Assembly: GCF_002127325.2 (NCBI RefSeq)
Contig: NC_035437.2
Span: 161,981,408 to 162,045,407, forward strand
From: Helianthus annuus
Taxonomy: Eukaryota > Streptophyta > Magnoliopsida > Asterales > Asteraceae
DNA: 64,000 nucleotides
Direction: 5' to 3'
Below, one piece after another: positions 45,191 through 55,959 of this stretch (positions within the stretch are counted from its first letter, which is position 1; each line of letters begins with the position of its first letter). Below the pieces are notes generated by a model. That model ran no database searches. It was not told the DNA's origin and worked only from the letters and a program-made list of their open reading frames with translations. The position numbers and the translations under genes were made by a program.

Positions 45191-45859
45191 ATGAACGAAC
45201 TATCAGAAGCCCTACAGAATATTTCAATCCATAGTACAGATATGGATATTACCAGTATTACTACTGGGTACCAGGCAGATGTGGAGGAGCCTATGGTATT
45301 TAAAGCCCAACCTCAGGAAAAACCAAAAGTAGCGAAAAAGAGACATAGGTGGGTAGGTTGGAGGCGTGTACGCAGAAAGAAGCCAACAACACAGAAAACT
45401 ATGAAAAAGAAAGATCCAAAGGATAAAGGAAAGGGAATAGAAACTGGGGAGAGTTCCAGGCAAAACCAGGAACCACTATCTTGGGAAGAAGAGTTGGATC
45501 GTAAATTGGCACTAGGTGATATCATCGGACCTGCCGATGAAACTCTCTTTAACTACCCAGCAGAAGCCCTACTACCTGTTAACCTAGAACCTGCCATTCC
45601 AGACCCTGTTATGCACCCTAGACCTTTACCAGGAGCATTAGAGGAGTGGTGGACTGCCGACTGGCAATTTCAGAACATTATGAATAGCCCTAACACTTTT
45701 CTCCCTCAATTCGACCCGGAACCTATACCAAACCCACCAATGAGCAATGAAAACTTAGCTGAACTCCGCCACTATGGCGAGGAATTGGTGGATGCCGAAA
45801 ATAGGATTCGGGAGGTAGGAGAGCATATCTCCTGGAAATACGACGAGAGGGGTTTCTAA
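45191..45859 (+). CDS. Element 2: additional pre-gag ORF, copy A
   Basis: This 222-aa ORF lies between the primer site and gag. I choose ATG 45191, directly after AACAGC, because the frame upstream lacks ATG. The N-terminal part holds DVEEPMVFKAQPQE and then a strongly basic tract (KKRHRWVGWRRVRRKKP) that could be a nuclear-localisation or nucleic-acid-binding signal. The middle is acidic and proline-rich. The C-terminus reads MSNENLAELRHYGEE, then a VGEHISWKYDERGF end. The corresponding ORF in element 4 (60720-61571) shares the VFKAQ motif, the ELR(x)YGEE-type block and the terminal WKYDER. I know of no named domain for it, so the function is unknown. Confidence 0.75.
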   Translation: MNELSEALQNISIHSTDMDITSITTGYQADVEEPMVFKAQPQEKPKVAKKRHRWVGWRRVRRKKPTTQKTMKKKDPKDKGKGIETGESSRQNQEPLSWEEELDRKLALGDIIGPADETLFNYPAEALLPVNLEPAIPDPVMHPRPLPGALEEWWTADWQFQNIMNSPNTFLPQFDPEPIPNPPMSNENLAELRHYGEELVDAENRIREVGEHISWKYDERGF

Positions 45860-46114
45860 AATGCCAGCTAACAGGGATTACAGGGGGTGGTGTGGTTATA
45901 GTGTATAATAATAATAATAATAGTAAAATATAAATCTTGTAAAATAGTCTAAAAATAAAATGTTGTAAGATAATCAGCGTGTACGGATGCATACTATTAA
46001 AACTATATAAAATCGAATAGTCGCAAAGTCGACAGTTTTGGCTGTACATGTTTGTGTGATTATGTGTTCCTTTATTGATTTTTCGTGTTATTTAACTACT
46101 TGTTAATATACAGA

Positions 46115-46442
46115 ATGGGTAAGCAAAAGCTTTCGGATATTTATCATCAACTAGATAATGCCCAAAAGGATAAGAGAACCTCGTCCCAATCAAATTCCTC
46201 AAGATATTCAGTGAATACTAATGAAGGAATATTTATTCGTAAGGCACACTATGAAAACCCACTTACTCCCAAGAAGAGAGATTGTATTATTAGAAAAAGC
46301 CAAGAGAAAATAGAGACATCCAATTCAAAAGAAGTGAAGTTAATAAGGAAATAGGCAAAAACCCGCCATGGGAAGACGAATTAGATGAAAAATGGTCAGA
46401 CCTCTATATGTTAGCCACTACTGCCGTGAATCTTGATCCTTA
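46115..46442 (+). pseudogene. Element 2: additional pre-gag ORF, decayed copy B
   Basis: ATG 46115 follows ATATACAGA. The frame resembles the N-terminus of the element 4 ORF (SSRYSVNTNEGIFI against LSGYSADTEEGIFV, then a shared PKKR basic run) and stops at 46354. In another frame the similarity continues as PPWEDELDEK and YMLATTAVNLDP, so a frameshift separates the halves. The C-terminal half with the WKYDER end is missing. It is a second, non-functional member of the pre-gag family in the same element. Confidence 0.7.
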
Positions 46443-46671
46443 ATTAAGATAGTGGCCAAACCAAGACCAACCATGGTAAATAAATAAGTACGAGGAAATG
46501 AATAAATGCAGGGCATGATCGTCATAGTCAAAATAAAATAATAATATGTCTCTAAATTTCAGTTGTAATAGATCTATAAGCTTGGGTGTTTGCTATTTCA
46601 AATAAAGTTTGGTTGTACAGTGTACCAAAGTATTTGTACTAAATAATAGTTCGTGATTGATACACATCCAG

Positions 46672-47387
46672 ATGGAACACGCTGTTAATGAACCAGTTAA
46701 TGAAGTTAACCAATCGGAACACAATAACGAGGATCACTTCCTAAACCGACAAGACATCGAAAACATCGTTGCTCAGGGAATAGTTAATGCTATTCCAGCA
46801 ATTGTAGCTGCGGTAAAAAGTCCTGTTGAGCCTTCGCAAGCTCACCCTAGTAAGTGTACGCATGACGATACTGCCAGTAATAGTATCAATGGAGGCGGTA
46901 CTAATAATAATAACGGGATTCAAGCCCCGATACACAAAAGAATGAAAGCTGCAACACCTGGTTGCACTTACAAGGAGTTTCTTGCCTGTAAACCAGCTGA
47001 ATTTGCAGGCAATGAAGGGCGACTGCGGCACTGCGTTGGTTAGAGAAAACCGAGGCAGTGATCAAAATAAGTAAATGTGCTGAGGAAGATAAGGTCATGT
47101 ACGCTTCTCACCTTTTCAAGGAAGAAGCGTTAGAATGGTGGAACACGGTATTACAAGCTAAGGGAAGTGACGTGGCTTATGCCATGAGTTGGGAAGAATT
47201 TAAGCAATTGATAGAAAGAAAATTCTGTCCCGAATACGAAAAAGAACAAATGGCAAACAAATTCCTGAGCCACCGAATGGTGGATGTTGACTGCCGAGGG
47301 TATACTTCAAAATTCTTTAAGTATGCCAGAATTGTACCTACTCTGGCCTCGCCGGAATAGGTACTTATCTCTCGCTATATTTGGGGT
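46672..47387 (+). pseudogene. Element 2: gag, broken
   Basis: ATG 46672 follows CATCCAG. The reading shows the usual chromovirus gag N-terminus (DIENIVAQGIVNAIPAIV) and the YKEFLACKPAEFAGNEG block, then loses frame near 47010-47040. It resumes in another frame from about 47043 ([18 protein letters not shown]) through EALEWWNTVL and [19 protein letters not shown]. There a TAG at 47358-47360 stands where element 4 has Pro, and coding goes on in the same frame. At least one indel and one nonsense codon therefore make it non-functional. Confidence 0.85.
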
Positions 47388-49562
47388 TTGATTAGCGAGA
47401 TTCGTGACATTGTTAAAACTGCTAGGCCTCGCACGATTGACGATGCCGTGGAGTTAGCCAATACCTTAACTGACGGGTTGGTGCGCACTCGAGAAGAAAA
47501 TAAAAGGAAGGAAGTAGCCCAAAAGATTACCCAAGGATTTCGTGTGGGTAATAGTAGCAATTTCAGAAAAAGAGGAATTGGGCGATCTTCCACTATCCCA
47601 TTTTGCGGTACCTGTAAAAAGAAGCATTTTGGAAAATGTAAAGGGTACTGTAACTTCTGCAAAACTCCAGGACATCAAGAAGAAAATTGCAGGAGGAAGA
47701 AAGCAGTAGTCTGCTACAATTGTGGAGAAGCCGGGCATTTCAGGCCAGAATGCCCGAAATTGGTCAAACCAGCAGATAACAAGGCTAAACCTGCTGAAGG
47801 AACTACCAAGAAGAACGCTAGAGCTTTTCAATTGACTACTCAGGAAGCCGAACTAATTCCTGACGTCATAGCTGGTACGTTCTTAGTTCACAACGTTTAT
47901 GCAAAAGTATTATTTGACTCTGGTGCAAACCAAAGTTTTATAAATACTTCGTTCTGCCAAGCTCTTAAATTACCTTTAACCAACCTTAGGCAGATTTTTA
48001 CAGTCGAAACGGCAGAGGGAAATTCTGTTAAAATAGATAAGGTTTTGCGAGAAGGAAAGATAGAACTCTTAGGCCATAAATTTTGTACAAACCTGTTACC
48101 TATGAATTTAGCCAGATTCGATGTTGTGTTAGTTGTGTTAGGAATGGATTGGTTAGTAGCCAACCATGCTCGAATTCTTTGTGATAAAAATTCCATCGAA
48201 ATCCATACACCCACAGGAGAATTAGTAATAATTACCGGAGATAAGCTACGAAAGCCACTGAAATTCATTTCAGTAATGAAGTTGGCCAGTTATTCAAGAA
48301 AACAAGGAATAACATATATGGTTTCGGTAGTTGTTAATACCAAAAGTAAGAAACTGGAGGACATTCCGATAGTATCAGAATACCCAGACGTCTTTCCAGA
48401 AGACCTACCAGGATTACCACCCGATAGGGAGGTAGAATTTAGAATTCATCTAATTCCAGGAACTATACCAATAGCCAAGGCACCCTATCGGCTAGCACCT
48501 ACTGAAATGTTGGAATTAAAGAAACAGTTAGATGAATTACTAAGTAAAGGATTTATACAACCAAGTTCCTCTCCATGGGGAGCTCCAGTGTTGTTTGTAA
48601 AGAAGAAAGACGGATCGATGAGAATGTGTATTGATTATAGGGAATTAAACAAAGTTACAATTAAGAATCGATACCCATTACTTAGGATTGATGATCTTTT
48701 TGATCAATTGCAAGGAGCTAGGTATTTTTCTAAGATAGACTTGCGCTCCGGATATCATCAATTGAAGGTACAAGAAGAAGACATACCTAAAACTGTTTTC
48801 AGAACTAGGTATGGACATTACGAGTTTACAGTCATGCCCTTTGGATTAACTAATGCTCCTGCAGCATTCATGGACATGATGAACAGAATCTGTAAACCGT
48901 ATTTGGATAGATTTGTAATCGTTTTCATCGACGATATACTTATTTACTCCAAAAGTCAGGAGGAACATTGTGAGCACCTGCATGCACTCCTAACTTTGTT
49001 ACGAAAGGAGAAGCTTTATGCAAAATTCTCAAAGTGTGAATTTTGGCTCCAAGAGGTGCAATTTCTAGGACACATGGTGAATCACGAAGGTATTCACGTA
49101 GATCCCTCCAAGATTGAAGCTATCACCAAATGGAAGGCCCCGCAATCAGCTACGGAAGTTAGAAGTTTTCTAGGATTAGCTGGATATTATAGACGCTTTA
49201 TTAAAGATTTTTCTAAAATAGTCGTGCCTTTAACCAAGCTAACTTGTAAAGCCGTAAAATTTAAATGGGGACCTAGACAGGAGGAAGCTTTTAGAATTTT
49301 AAAGCAAAAGTTAACAAACGCCCCAATCTTAGCATTACCAGAAGGAACAGAAGATTTTGAAGTTTACTGCAATGCTTCTATGCTAGGATTAGGATGTGTG
49401 TTAATGCAACGCAAAAAGGTAATTGCGTATGCCTCAAGGCAATTGAAAAAGCACGAAGAAAACTATACGACTCACGACTTAGAATTGGGAGCAGTAATTT
49501 TTGCCCTTAAGATTTGGAGGCATTATCTGTATGGAAGTAAGTTTACTGTCTACAGATCATAA
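47388..49562 (+). pseudogene. Element 2: gag C-terminus, protease, reverse transcriptase, RNase H (partial)
   Basis: This open stretch of 724 codons contains two CCHC zinc knuckles ([14 protein letters not shown] and [14 protein letters not shown], residues 88-122) and an aspartic protease with DSGA (177-180). A reverse transcriptase follows with [23 protein letters not shown] and the catalytic FIDD (514-517), then RNase H. Two lesions stand out. The first RNase H catalytic aspartate is Asn (YCNAS, residue 662). A 9-bp tandem duplication of gttgtgtta adds VVL after the protease ([13 protein letters not shown]). A frameshift at about 49550 ends the frame inside RNase H. The rest follows at 49563-49709 in another frame. 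Confidence 0.92.
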
Positions 49563-49709
49563 AAGCTTAAGGTACATATTTGGGCAAAAAGAATTAAACA
49601 TGAGGCAAAGAAGATGGATGGAAATTTTAAGCGATTACGACTGTGATATTCAATATCATGAAGGAAAGGCAAATGTAGTTACAGATGCCTTAAGTCGTAA
49701 ATATCAATG
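49563..49709 (+). pseudogene. Element 2: RNase H tail, out of frame
   Basis: [23 protein letters not shown] and [13 protein letters not shown] continue the RNase H domain in a shifted frame. A premature TGA appears after SRKYQ where element 4 continues. A 1-base insertion (caatgaaaa) explains the stop. Confidence 0.85.
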
Positions 49710-49759
49710 AAAAACAAAAGCGAATTCGTGCTCTTAGATTAAATATACAGTTAGATTTA

Positions 49760-51178
49760 ATGGAACAATTAAAGAACGTTCAAACCACAGCAATCCAGGA
49801 TGATGCTGAAGGAATGAAAGGACGAATCAAAGAATTGGAGCAAGGAGCTGATGGAATTTGGAGATTCCACAAGAAAAGGATTTGGGTACCTAAGCAAGGG
49901 GAATTAAGAAATAAAATTTTAGAAGAAGCCCATAAATCTAGGTATACCATGCATCCAGGAAATAATAAGATGTACCAAGATTTAAGAAATAATTTCTGGT
50001 GGATAGGAATGAAAAAGGACATAGCTAGTTATGTATCTAAATGTCTTACTTGTTCACAAGTTAAAGCAGAACACCAGAAACCTTCAGGGTTACTTCAACA
50101 ATTAGAAATGCCTGTTTGGAAATGGGAACTAATAACCATGGATTTTATTACTAAGTTGCCTAAAACCAGAAAAGGTAATGATGCGATTTGGGTAATTGTG
50201 GATCGATTAACCAAGTCAACTCATTTTCTACCCATGAAAGAAACTTTCAGCATGGAAAGATTAGCAAAATTATACGTAGATGAAGTAGTATCCTTACATG
50301 GAGTTCCATTCTCCATTGTATTAGATAGGGATAGTCGTTTCACTTCACACTTTTGGACAAGTTTCCAAGAAGCCATGGGTACACGATTAAATTTAAGCAC
50401 AGCTTATCATCCCCAAACAGACGGACAAAGTGAAAGAACCATTCAAACCTTGGAAGACATGCTCAGGGCATGTGTAATAGATTTTGGTGGAAACTGGGAT
50501 GACCATCTACCCTTAATTGAATTCTCCTATAATAACAGTTATAATGCAAGCATTGAAGCTGCCCCGTTCGAAGCACTGTATGGACGCAAGTGTAGAAGTC
50601 CAGTTTGTTGGGCAGAAATAGAAGAAAGTCAATTATCAGGTCCTGAGATTGTGCAAGAGACTACCGACAAAATAACTCAAATCAAGGAAAGATTAAAAAC
50701 GGCTCGAGATCGCCAGAAGAGTTATGCAGACAATCGACGCAAGCCACTAGAATTTCAAGTCGGTGACAAGGTACTCTTGAAAGTTTCTCCTTGGAAAGGA
50801 GTAGTACGGTTCGGTAAGAAAGGAAAGCTGAGTCCAAGGTACGTAGGACCTTTCCCAGTAATTCAACGTATAGGACCAGTTGCTTATCGCTTACAACTAC
50901 CAGAAGAATTAGCTGGAGTACATGATGTATTTCATGTATCCAATCTCAAGAAATGTTTATCTGACGAATCAGTGGTAGTCCCTCTTCAAGATTTGCAAGT
51001 AAACGAAAAGTTGAAGTTTGTTGAAAAACCACTTCAAATAGAAGATAGAAAGATCAAGTTTCTCAAACACAAGCGACTAGTACTGGTTAAAGTCAAATGG
51101 GATTCGAAAAGAGGACCTGAATACACCTGGGAACTAGAATCAGAGATGAAGCGCAAATATCCACACTTATTTCAATAA
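49760..51178 (+). CDS. Element 2: integrase with chromodomain
   Basis: This 472-aa open frame is the intact C-terminal part of the polyprotein. It has an HHCC zinc-binding domain (H58, H65, C95, C98) and an integrase core with D128, D189 and E225. [21 protein letters not shown] region follows, and a C-terminal chromodomain-like end ([24 protein letters not shown]) closes it. That layout and the 3' terminus PHLFQ are characteristic of Tekay-type chromoviruses, whose chromodomain is thought to steer integration to heterochromatin. It has no start codon of its own in a functional element; the ATG at 49760 is internal. Confidence 0.93.
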   Translation: MEQLKNVQTTAIQDDAEGMKGRIKELEQGADGIWRFHKKRIWVPKQGELRNKILEEAHKSRYTMHPGNNKMYQDLRNNFWWIGMKKDIASYVSKCLTCSQVKAEHQKPSGLLQQLEMPVWKWELITMDFITKLPKTRKGNDAIWVIVDRLTKSTHFLPMKETFSMERLAKLYVDEVVSLHGVPFSIVLDRDSRFTSHFWTSFQEAMGTRLNLSTAYHPQTDGQSERTIQTLEDMLRACVIDFGGNWDDHLPLIEFSYNNSYNASIEAAPFEALYGRKCRSPVCWAEIEESQLSGPEIVQETTDKITQIKERLKTARDRQKSYADNRRKPLEFQVGDKVLLKVSPWKGVVRFGKKGKLSPRYVGPFPVIQRIGPVAYRLQLPEELAGVHDVFHVSNLKKCLSDESVVVPLQDLQVNEKLKFVEKPLQIEDRKIKFLKHKRLVLVKVKWDSKRGPEYTWELESEMKRKYPHLFQ

Positions 51179-51197
51179 ATCTCGAGGACGAGATTTT

Positions 51198-51214
51198 AAT
51201 TAAGGTGGGGAGGA
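51198..51214 (+). promoter_or_regulatory. Element 2: polypurine tract
   Basis: taaggtggggagga directly precedes the 3' LTR start TGTAAGGACC. It is the plus-strand primer region and is shared in form with element 4. Confidence 0.85.
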
Positions 51215-52070
51215 TGTAAGGACCTTCAAAAATGTCCCTGAACAACCTATAAATGTAAACCGGACCCCTGAAACCCTACTGTGCATGAAAAACCAAGAAA
51301 ACAAGAAAAATGGGTTTCAGGCGGGCCGCGTAAGGGATAGCTTAACCTTACGCGGGCCGCTACAAGTTAATAAACAACCGGATAAGTTTAAGGGTTCTAG
51401 GCGGGCCGCGTAAAACTTAAGGAATGTTTACGCGGGCCGCGTCAACTTAAATTTGACCGGATAAGTATTCCGGGACCACGTGTTGATTACCGGGTGACCC
51501 TACTTATGACCAACCAGACCTACGCCTAGACTAGGCGGCCTCGCGGGCCGCGTAAGATGTATATGTGGGTTTACGCGGGCCACGTAAAACCCAATTTCAG
51601 GCTATAAATAGCCTAGCTCAGGGGCTTTCATTCCGTGTCGACGAAATCTTTTATAAACGAAGTTATACTGTCCAAATCTATATTTTCATATAGTGAGGTG
51701 CTGCCATAATACCGGGTATTAACTCGATCGCTGCTACGATTAAATATCCGATCGATTGAAACAATCCAATGGATGTTTAAGTGCTGCCCGCATTAGGGTT
51801 ATACTTTGTTATTCGTCGTTAATTCGATGGATGTTTAGTATGGCACTTTGTCATTCGTTGTGAGGGTTGTATCTCGTGAGTTATCGTAAATGCTGTATTA
51901 GTTACTAACCTGGTTCGTGTGCATTGTTGTTTAAACTAGGTTATTCGGCTTATCAGTAGGCTAAACCCTGCCCGTATAAACTTGCAATGTGAGTCATTCT
52001 CTTTTTATCACTATTTTACAATACCTCAAATTATTTTCAAAATGTTATAATTACAGGGATTAAGTCGTGG
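51215..52070 (+). mobile_element. Element 2: 3' LTR, truncated by element 3
   Basis: It matches the first 857 bp of the 5' LTR, including the six gcgggccgcgt-type motifs and CTATAAATAGCC. It stops at aagtcgtgg (52070), exactly where element 3 begins with TGATATGCG. Confidence 0.92.
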
Positions 52071-53742
52071 TGATATGCGTAAAATGCAACATATAATATA
52101 TCAAATGTGGCATAAAACTAACCCTTTTTTAGTACTAATGTTGGAAAAAATGTGTTTTTGTCTTCCTTTTGTATTTTCAGGATTAAATGAGCTCAAATTA
52201 ACAAAAGAAGCAAAAAGACAATAAAATCTAACATAAATACAAGAAAAGGGGCTAAAGTGGAATGCCCGACCTCTCAACAGCATCTTCCCAAGCAAAACCA
52301 AGAAAACAGAAGACTGAACACGCCCCGTGCTCAGCGAGCACGGGGCCGTGCCCAAGAAGCAGCAGAAAAGACAAACCTTTAGAAGCTTCTATTGCCCACC
52401 ACGGGGCCGTGCCCAGTGGACACGGGGGCGTGGTCAGACTCCTGCAGGCACATTTATTGTAATTGCGAATTACAATTAATGAGGAGAGAGACAAGGATGG
52501 ACACGGGGCCGTGCCCGAGCTTCTGTTCAGCCTATAAATAAGAGTGCTTGGAGACATTTCAACTCATCCCTTGGCACACCACTTCTCTCACACTTCACCC
52601 ACCACCCACCACCACCATAACACCATCATCCACCACCATCATCCATTGTCCATCATAGAGTGTGTGAGTCGTCTCAGGATCCAAGATTGATCGTAAGAGT
52701 TCTTGACAATCAAAGGCCATGTTTGCCTAAGTCTCTTACATCACTTGGTGAAGACAAGTGTTTAGTGTAATACTTTTTATTTTTAATCTTTTGCACTTTT
52801 TAATTGGTTTTGTATTAATGACTTTAATTACTAGTTTCTTATGTTGAAGGTGATTCTTCCTTATCGTTTGTCTGTGGTGTCTTGGCATTATTTTACTATC
52901 TATATAAAATAAAAGATTTTTACCATTCATATCTCCACGGTCTATATGGAGGTATGTTGGCTACCTGGTCGGCGATTAAGGGAACGGTTTGGTAAGAGTC
53001 TTGCCATTGTTCAGCGTTTAGAGATCCTGCAAGGGACCTGGGTCAAATTTAGTAGGACCTCCTTCAATACCCAAAGGTGTTGGATGGCGGGGGTCCAAAC
53101 TCTTTGATCCCCTCATAAGTTAAACTACTATTAAAACTTTAACCCAGCTACTTAGGACTGTATCCCTGCTGACTCAGACTACTTAGCTGAGGGTAACGTC
53201 GCCTTCAAAAGAGGGGCCTACCACATTATGCATTAATAACTTAATTAATTATCTTTCAATAGTCCGACCCTTTAGGATTGTATCCTTGCTGACTCAAACT
53301 ACTGGGTTGAGGGTAACGTCGCCTTCAAAAGAGGGGCCTACTACAATAACTAAGATAATCTCTTAAATAAGTGCAAAAGTGCGAAAATAATCAAAGGTTA
53401 CACTAACACACGAGTCGGATCCAAGTGATTCATCTTGTCTATCTGTTTTTATTTTTATTTTTATTTTCAGCATTTTAGTTAGTTTTATTTTCTTAGTTTA
53501 AAAATCTTTTCCTAACATTTTGGTTTGATTAGACGCTGAGGATAAACCGGTACTAAAAGCTCTTGTGTCCTTGGACGACCTCGGTATCTTACCAACACTA
53601 TACTACGTCCACGATGGGTGCACTTGCCCATATATGTGTTTAGTGTTAGTAAATATCGTGTTTTATAAATTTAAAACTTGGCTAAAAAGTGTAAAAGGGC
53701 TTAAAATACATACCTAAAATATAACACACTTCACGCACATCA
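52071..53742 (+). mobile_element. Element 3: 5' LTR (1672 bp)
   Basis: It starts TGATATGCGT and ends ACGCACATCA, a near-perfect terminal inverted repeat. It has cacggggccgtgccc-type motifs at about 52320-52350, 52400-52430 and 52500-52520, just upstream of CCTATAAATAAG (about 52531). It breaks the element 2 LTR. The second LTR would lie beyond the window. Confidence 0.85.
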
Positions 53743-53748
53743 AGTTTT

Positions 53749-53765
53749 TGGCGCCGTTGCCGGGG
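53749..53765 (+). promoter_or_regulatory. Element 3: primer-binding site (tRNA-Asp)
   Basis: TGGCGCCGTTGCCGGGG is complementary to the 3' end of plant tRNA-Asp. This primer is typical of Athila/Tat-type gypsy elements and of many large non-autonomous derivatives. Confidence 0.85.
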
Positions 53766-54036
53766 ACACAAGTATTTTAAGAAAGTTAGGAATCAACGGC
53801 CTAATCATTTTTTTTATTTTCTTTTTATTTTTTTTAGATTTTTTTAAATTTTTCAGCTTCTGCAGAACTCAGCACGGGTCGTGCCCGCTAAACACGCCCC
53901 GTGCCCAATCTTTGGAACTGGCAATCCTGTTCTAAGTCAGACAGTAAGATGAACACGGGGCCGTGCCCAAAATTCAGTTACTGAAAACAGAACCGTAAGA
54001 TCCCGACGGTTGGTAAATTCTGACACAAAAAAATGA

Positions 54037-54482
54037 GTGATGATGATTTTTTTTTACTTTCGGCACTCTTATGGTACGTGGTGTCAATTATGTCGAGTCG
54101 GACATAAAGAATTAGAATGTTATTTTCTAAACTATAAGCCCCACTATATAGACCCATCGTTTCCTTGTATCCTTAACAGGGGTGAAAGTAAAAATAATCC
54201 TTATCTCTCCCTCGAAGGCGCCCAACCAGATATTTTAGGAGAAATGCTTCTTGATGAACTATTTCAACTAGAAGATCTAATTCTTGATTGGTTAAAGGAA
54301 CTTAGGATGGATTTTCTAAATTCATCTCAAGACAATAACCAAGAAGAAGTGTTGGGATCGCATTCAAACAACCTCGTTGATCCCGATAATACCTTCGACT
54401 CTAGCAAAGACTTGGACGATAGTCGTCCCTGTGTCGATTGTGCCGTGAAGGACTTCCCATCGACTTCGTTCGATGCATACAT
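54037..54482 (+). CDS. Element 3: internal ORF with small zinc knuckle, interrupted by element 4
   Basis: The frame reads HSYGTWCQLCRVGHKELECYF near its start, a CX2CX3HX4C knuckle one residue shorter than the usual CCHC. An acidic region follows (ILGEMLLDELFQLEDLILDW and PDNTFDSSKDLDDSRPC). The frame is cut at 54482 by the element 4 LTR, and the last residues read before the stop (VTAPDP) are encoded by that LTR. I do not recognise a standard gag or pol domain. It could be a degenerate gag or a protein specific to a large non-autonomous element. Similar sequence appears to resume at 63714. Confidence 0.45.
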
Positions 54483-55923
54483 TGTCACAGCCCCCGATCC
54501 CTAGTTCTCGGGAACGGGCGGCCGTGAGCCAGTTTCGGTGGTATCACGTTCATTTATCCAATTTTGGCAGCGGAAATTTTCATCAGGACCGTAGTTAGGA
54601 AATATTTAATCAGAGTAAACCACCATGTTTTATAACATTAAACATATGGGTAAAACCCAAGTTTTCAATACACACGTTTCATAGGAATAAATCCTATTTA
54701 TTTAATAAAAACATCCATTTTATTCTTAGGTAACTTTATTGCCACTTTTCCAAGCCTCCAGTGCTGTCCAGCTGGCTTCTATTTAGCTTTCACATTTTGT
54801 TACCTGAAACGCGTTTTAAAAACATTTTGTCAGTGGGAAATACTGGTGAGTGAATCCCAGTTTAATCAGGTTTAAATAAAATTCACAGTGAACAGTATTG
54901 AGGGCGATCCCGCAATTACATTTGTTTCCAAGTTATATCAATTATCACCCGTTGGTACTGTCGAAACCCGACTTGTGGAAATGTTACTCCTTAACCAGGT
55001 TGTAACCAATTTTGTATACAAAACCCCAACATACCCACGATAATTGTATTCTTACAAATACTCAATAACTGTCATTCGCATAGAAAGGTATTTAAGGTTT
55101 TGTAAAAACAGTTTGCAAAAAGGAGATTACTCACATTGCTGTCTTAGGTTATTCTTTAGAGTTTCCTGGTGAATATCTATAAATTACACAAATGCACGTG
55201 TGTTAGTATAATAACCCATTTTAACATTAGTAATACCCTCCCCGAGACGGCATTCCAACGACTACGTCGGGCAGAACCACGACAGCCGTTACGGAACCCT
55301 AGATCAATTGGGCAGCGTATCTAATACGTCTCCAGGGGTTATAATACTTACATCGTAGCAGAACCTCGCTATTTTAGGGGGTATAATGCCCGGGTATAAT
55401 AACGCCACTACAGAAAATTAAGAAAGAAAGAAAGGAATGAGCGAGCAGACTGAAGGCCCGTTGCGTTCTATTTATAGTGCTGAAATCGGACTTCCAGGCG
55501 GCCCTCGTAAAGTAAGGCTAAGCCTTACGCGGCCCGCGTCAACATGCGGTCAACGTATAGCTTGGCCCGGTCATCTACTAGGCTCGACACGATGTTGACA
55601 CGTGTCAGCTCAGGGTCGTGCCACATTCTAGGTCGCTCGCGGCCCGCATGAACTTAAACGAACTCATACGCGGCCCGCATCAACTAATGATTTCAGCGGA
55701 GTCCGGTTACATCCTAATGCGGCCCGCGTTAAGTTGAGGTGAGGCCCTACGCGGCCCGCCTGAACTTAAGATTTAGGGTTTTTAATTTATTTTATGTATT
55801 ATGTTCTACTTTGGGCTCGGTTTTCACATACGGGGTGCATATAAAGACATGTTGATATATTTCAAGATATATTAGGGTGTCAAAATTATTATGAGGGTGT
55901 CGGTTTTACCGAGGGTTGTTATA
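54483..55923 (-). mobile_element. Element 4 (Tekay-type chromovirus, minus): 3' LTR
   Basis: This 1441-bp LTR reads, on the minus strand, from TATAACAACCC to GGGGCTGTGACA. It holds six gcggcccgcgt-type motifs (about 55490-55760) next to a TATA box (ctatttatag, about 55468, complement CTATAAATAG). It is nearly identical to the LTR at 61721-63161, with about 14 differences by hand count. Confidence 0.93.
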
Positions 55924-55940
55924 TCCTCCCCACCTTGTTT
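55924..55940 (-). promoter_or_regulatory. Element 4: polypurine tract
   Basis: On the minus strand AAGGTGGGGAGGA abuts the LTR start. It matches the corresponding tract of element 2. Confidence 0.85.
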
Positions 55941-55959
55941 TAGAGCTCGTCCTCGAGAT

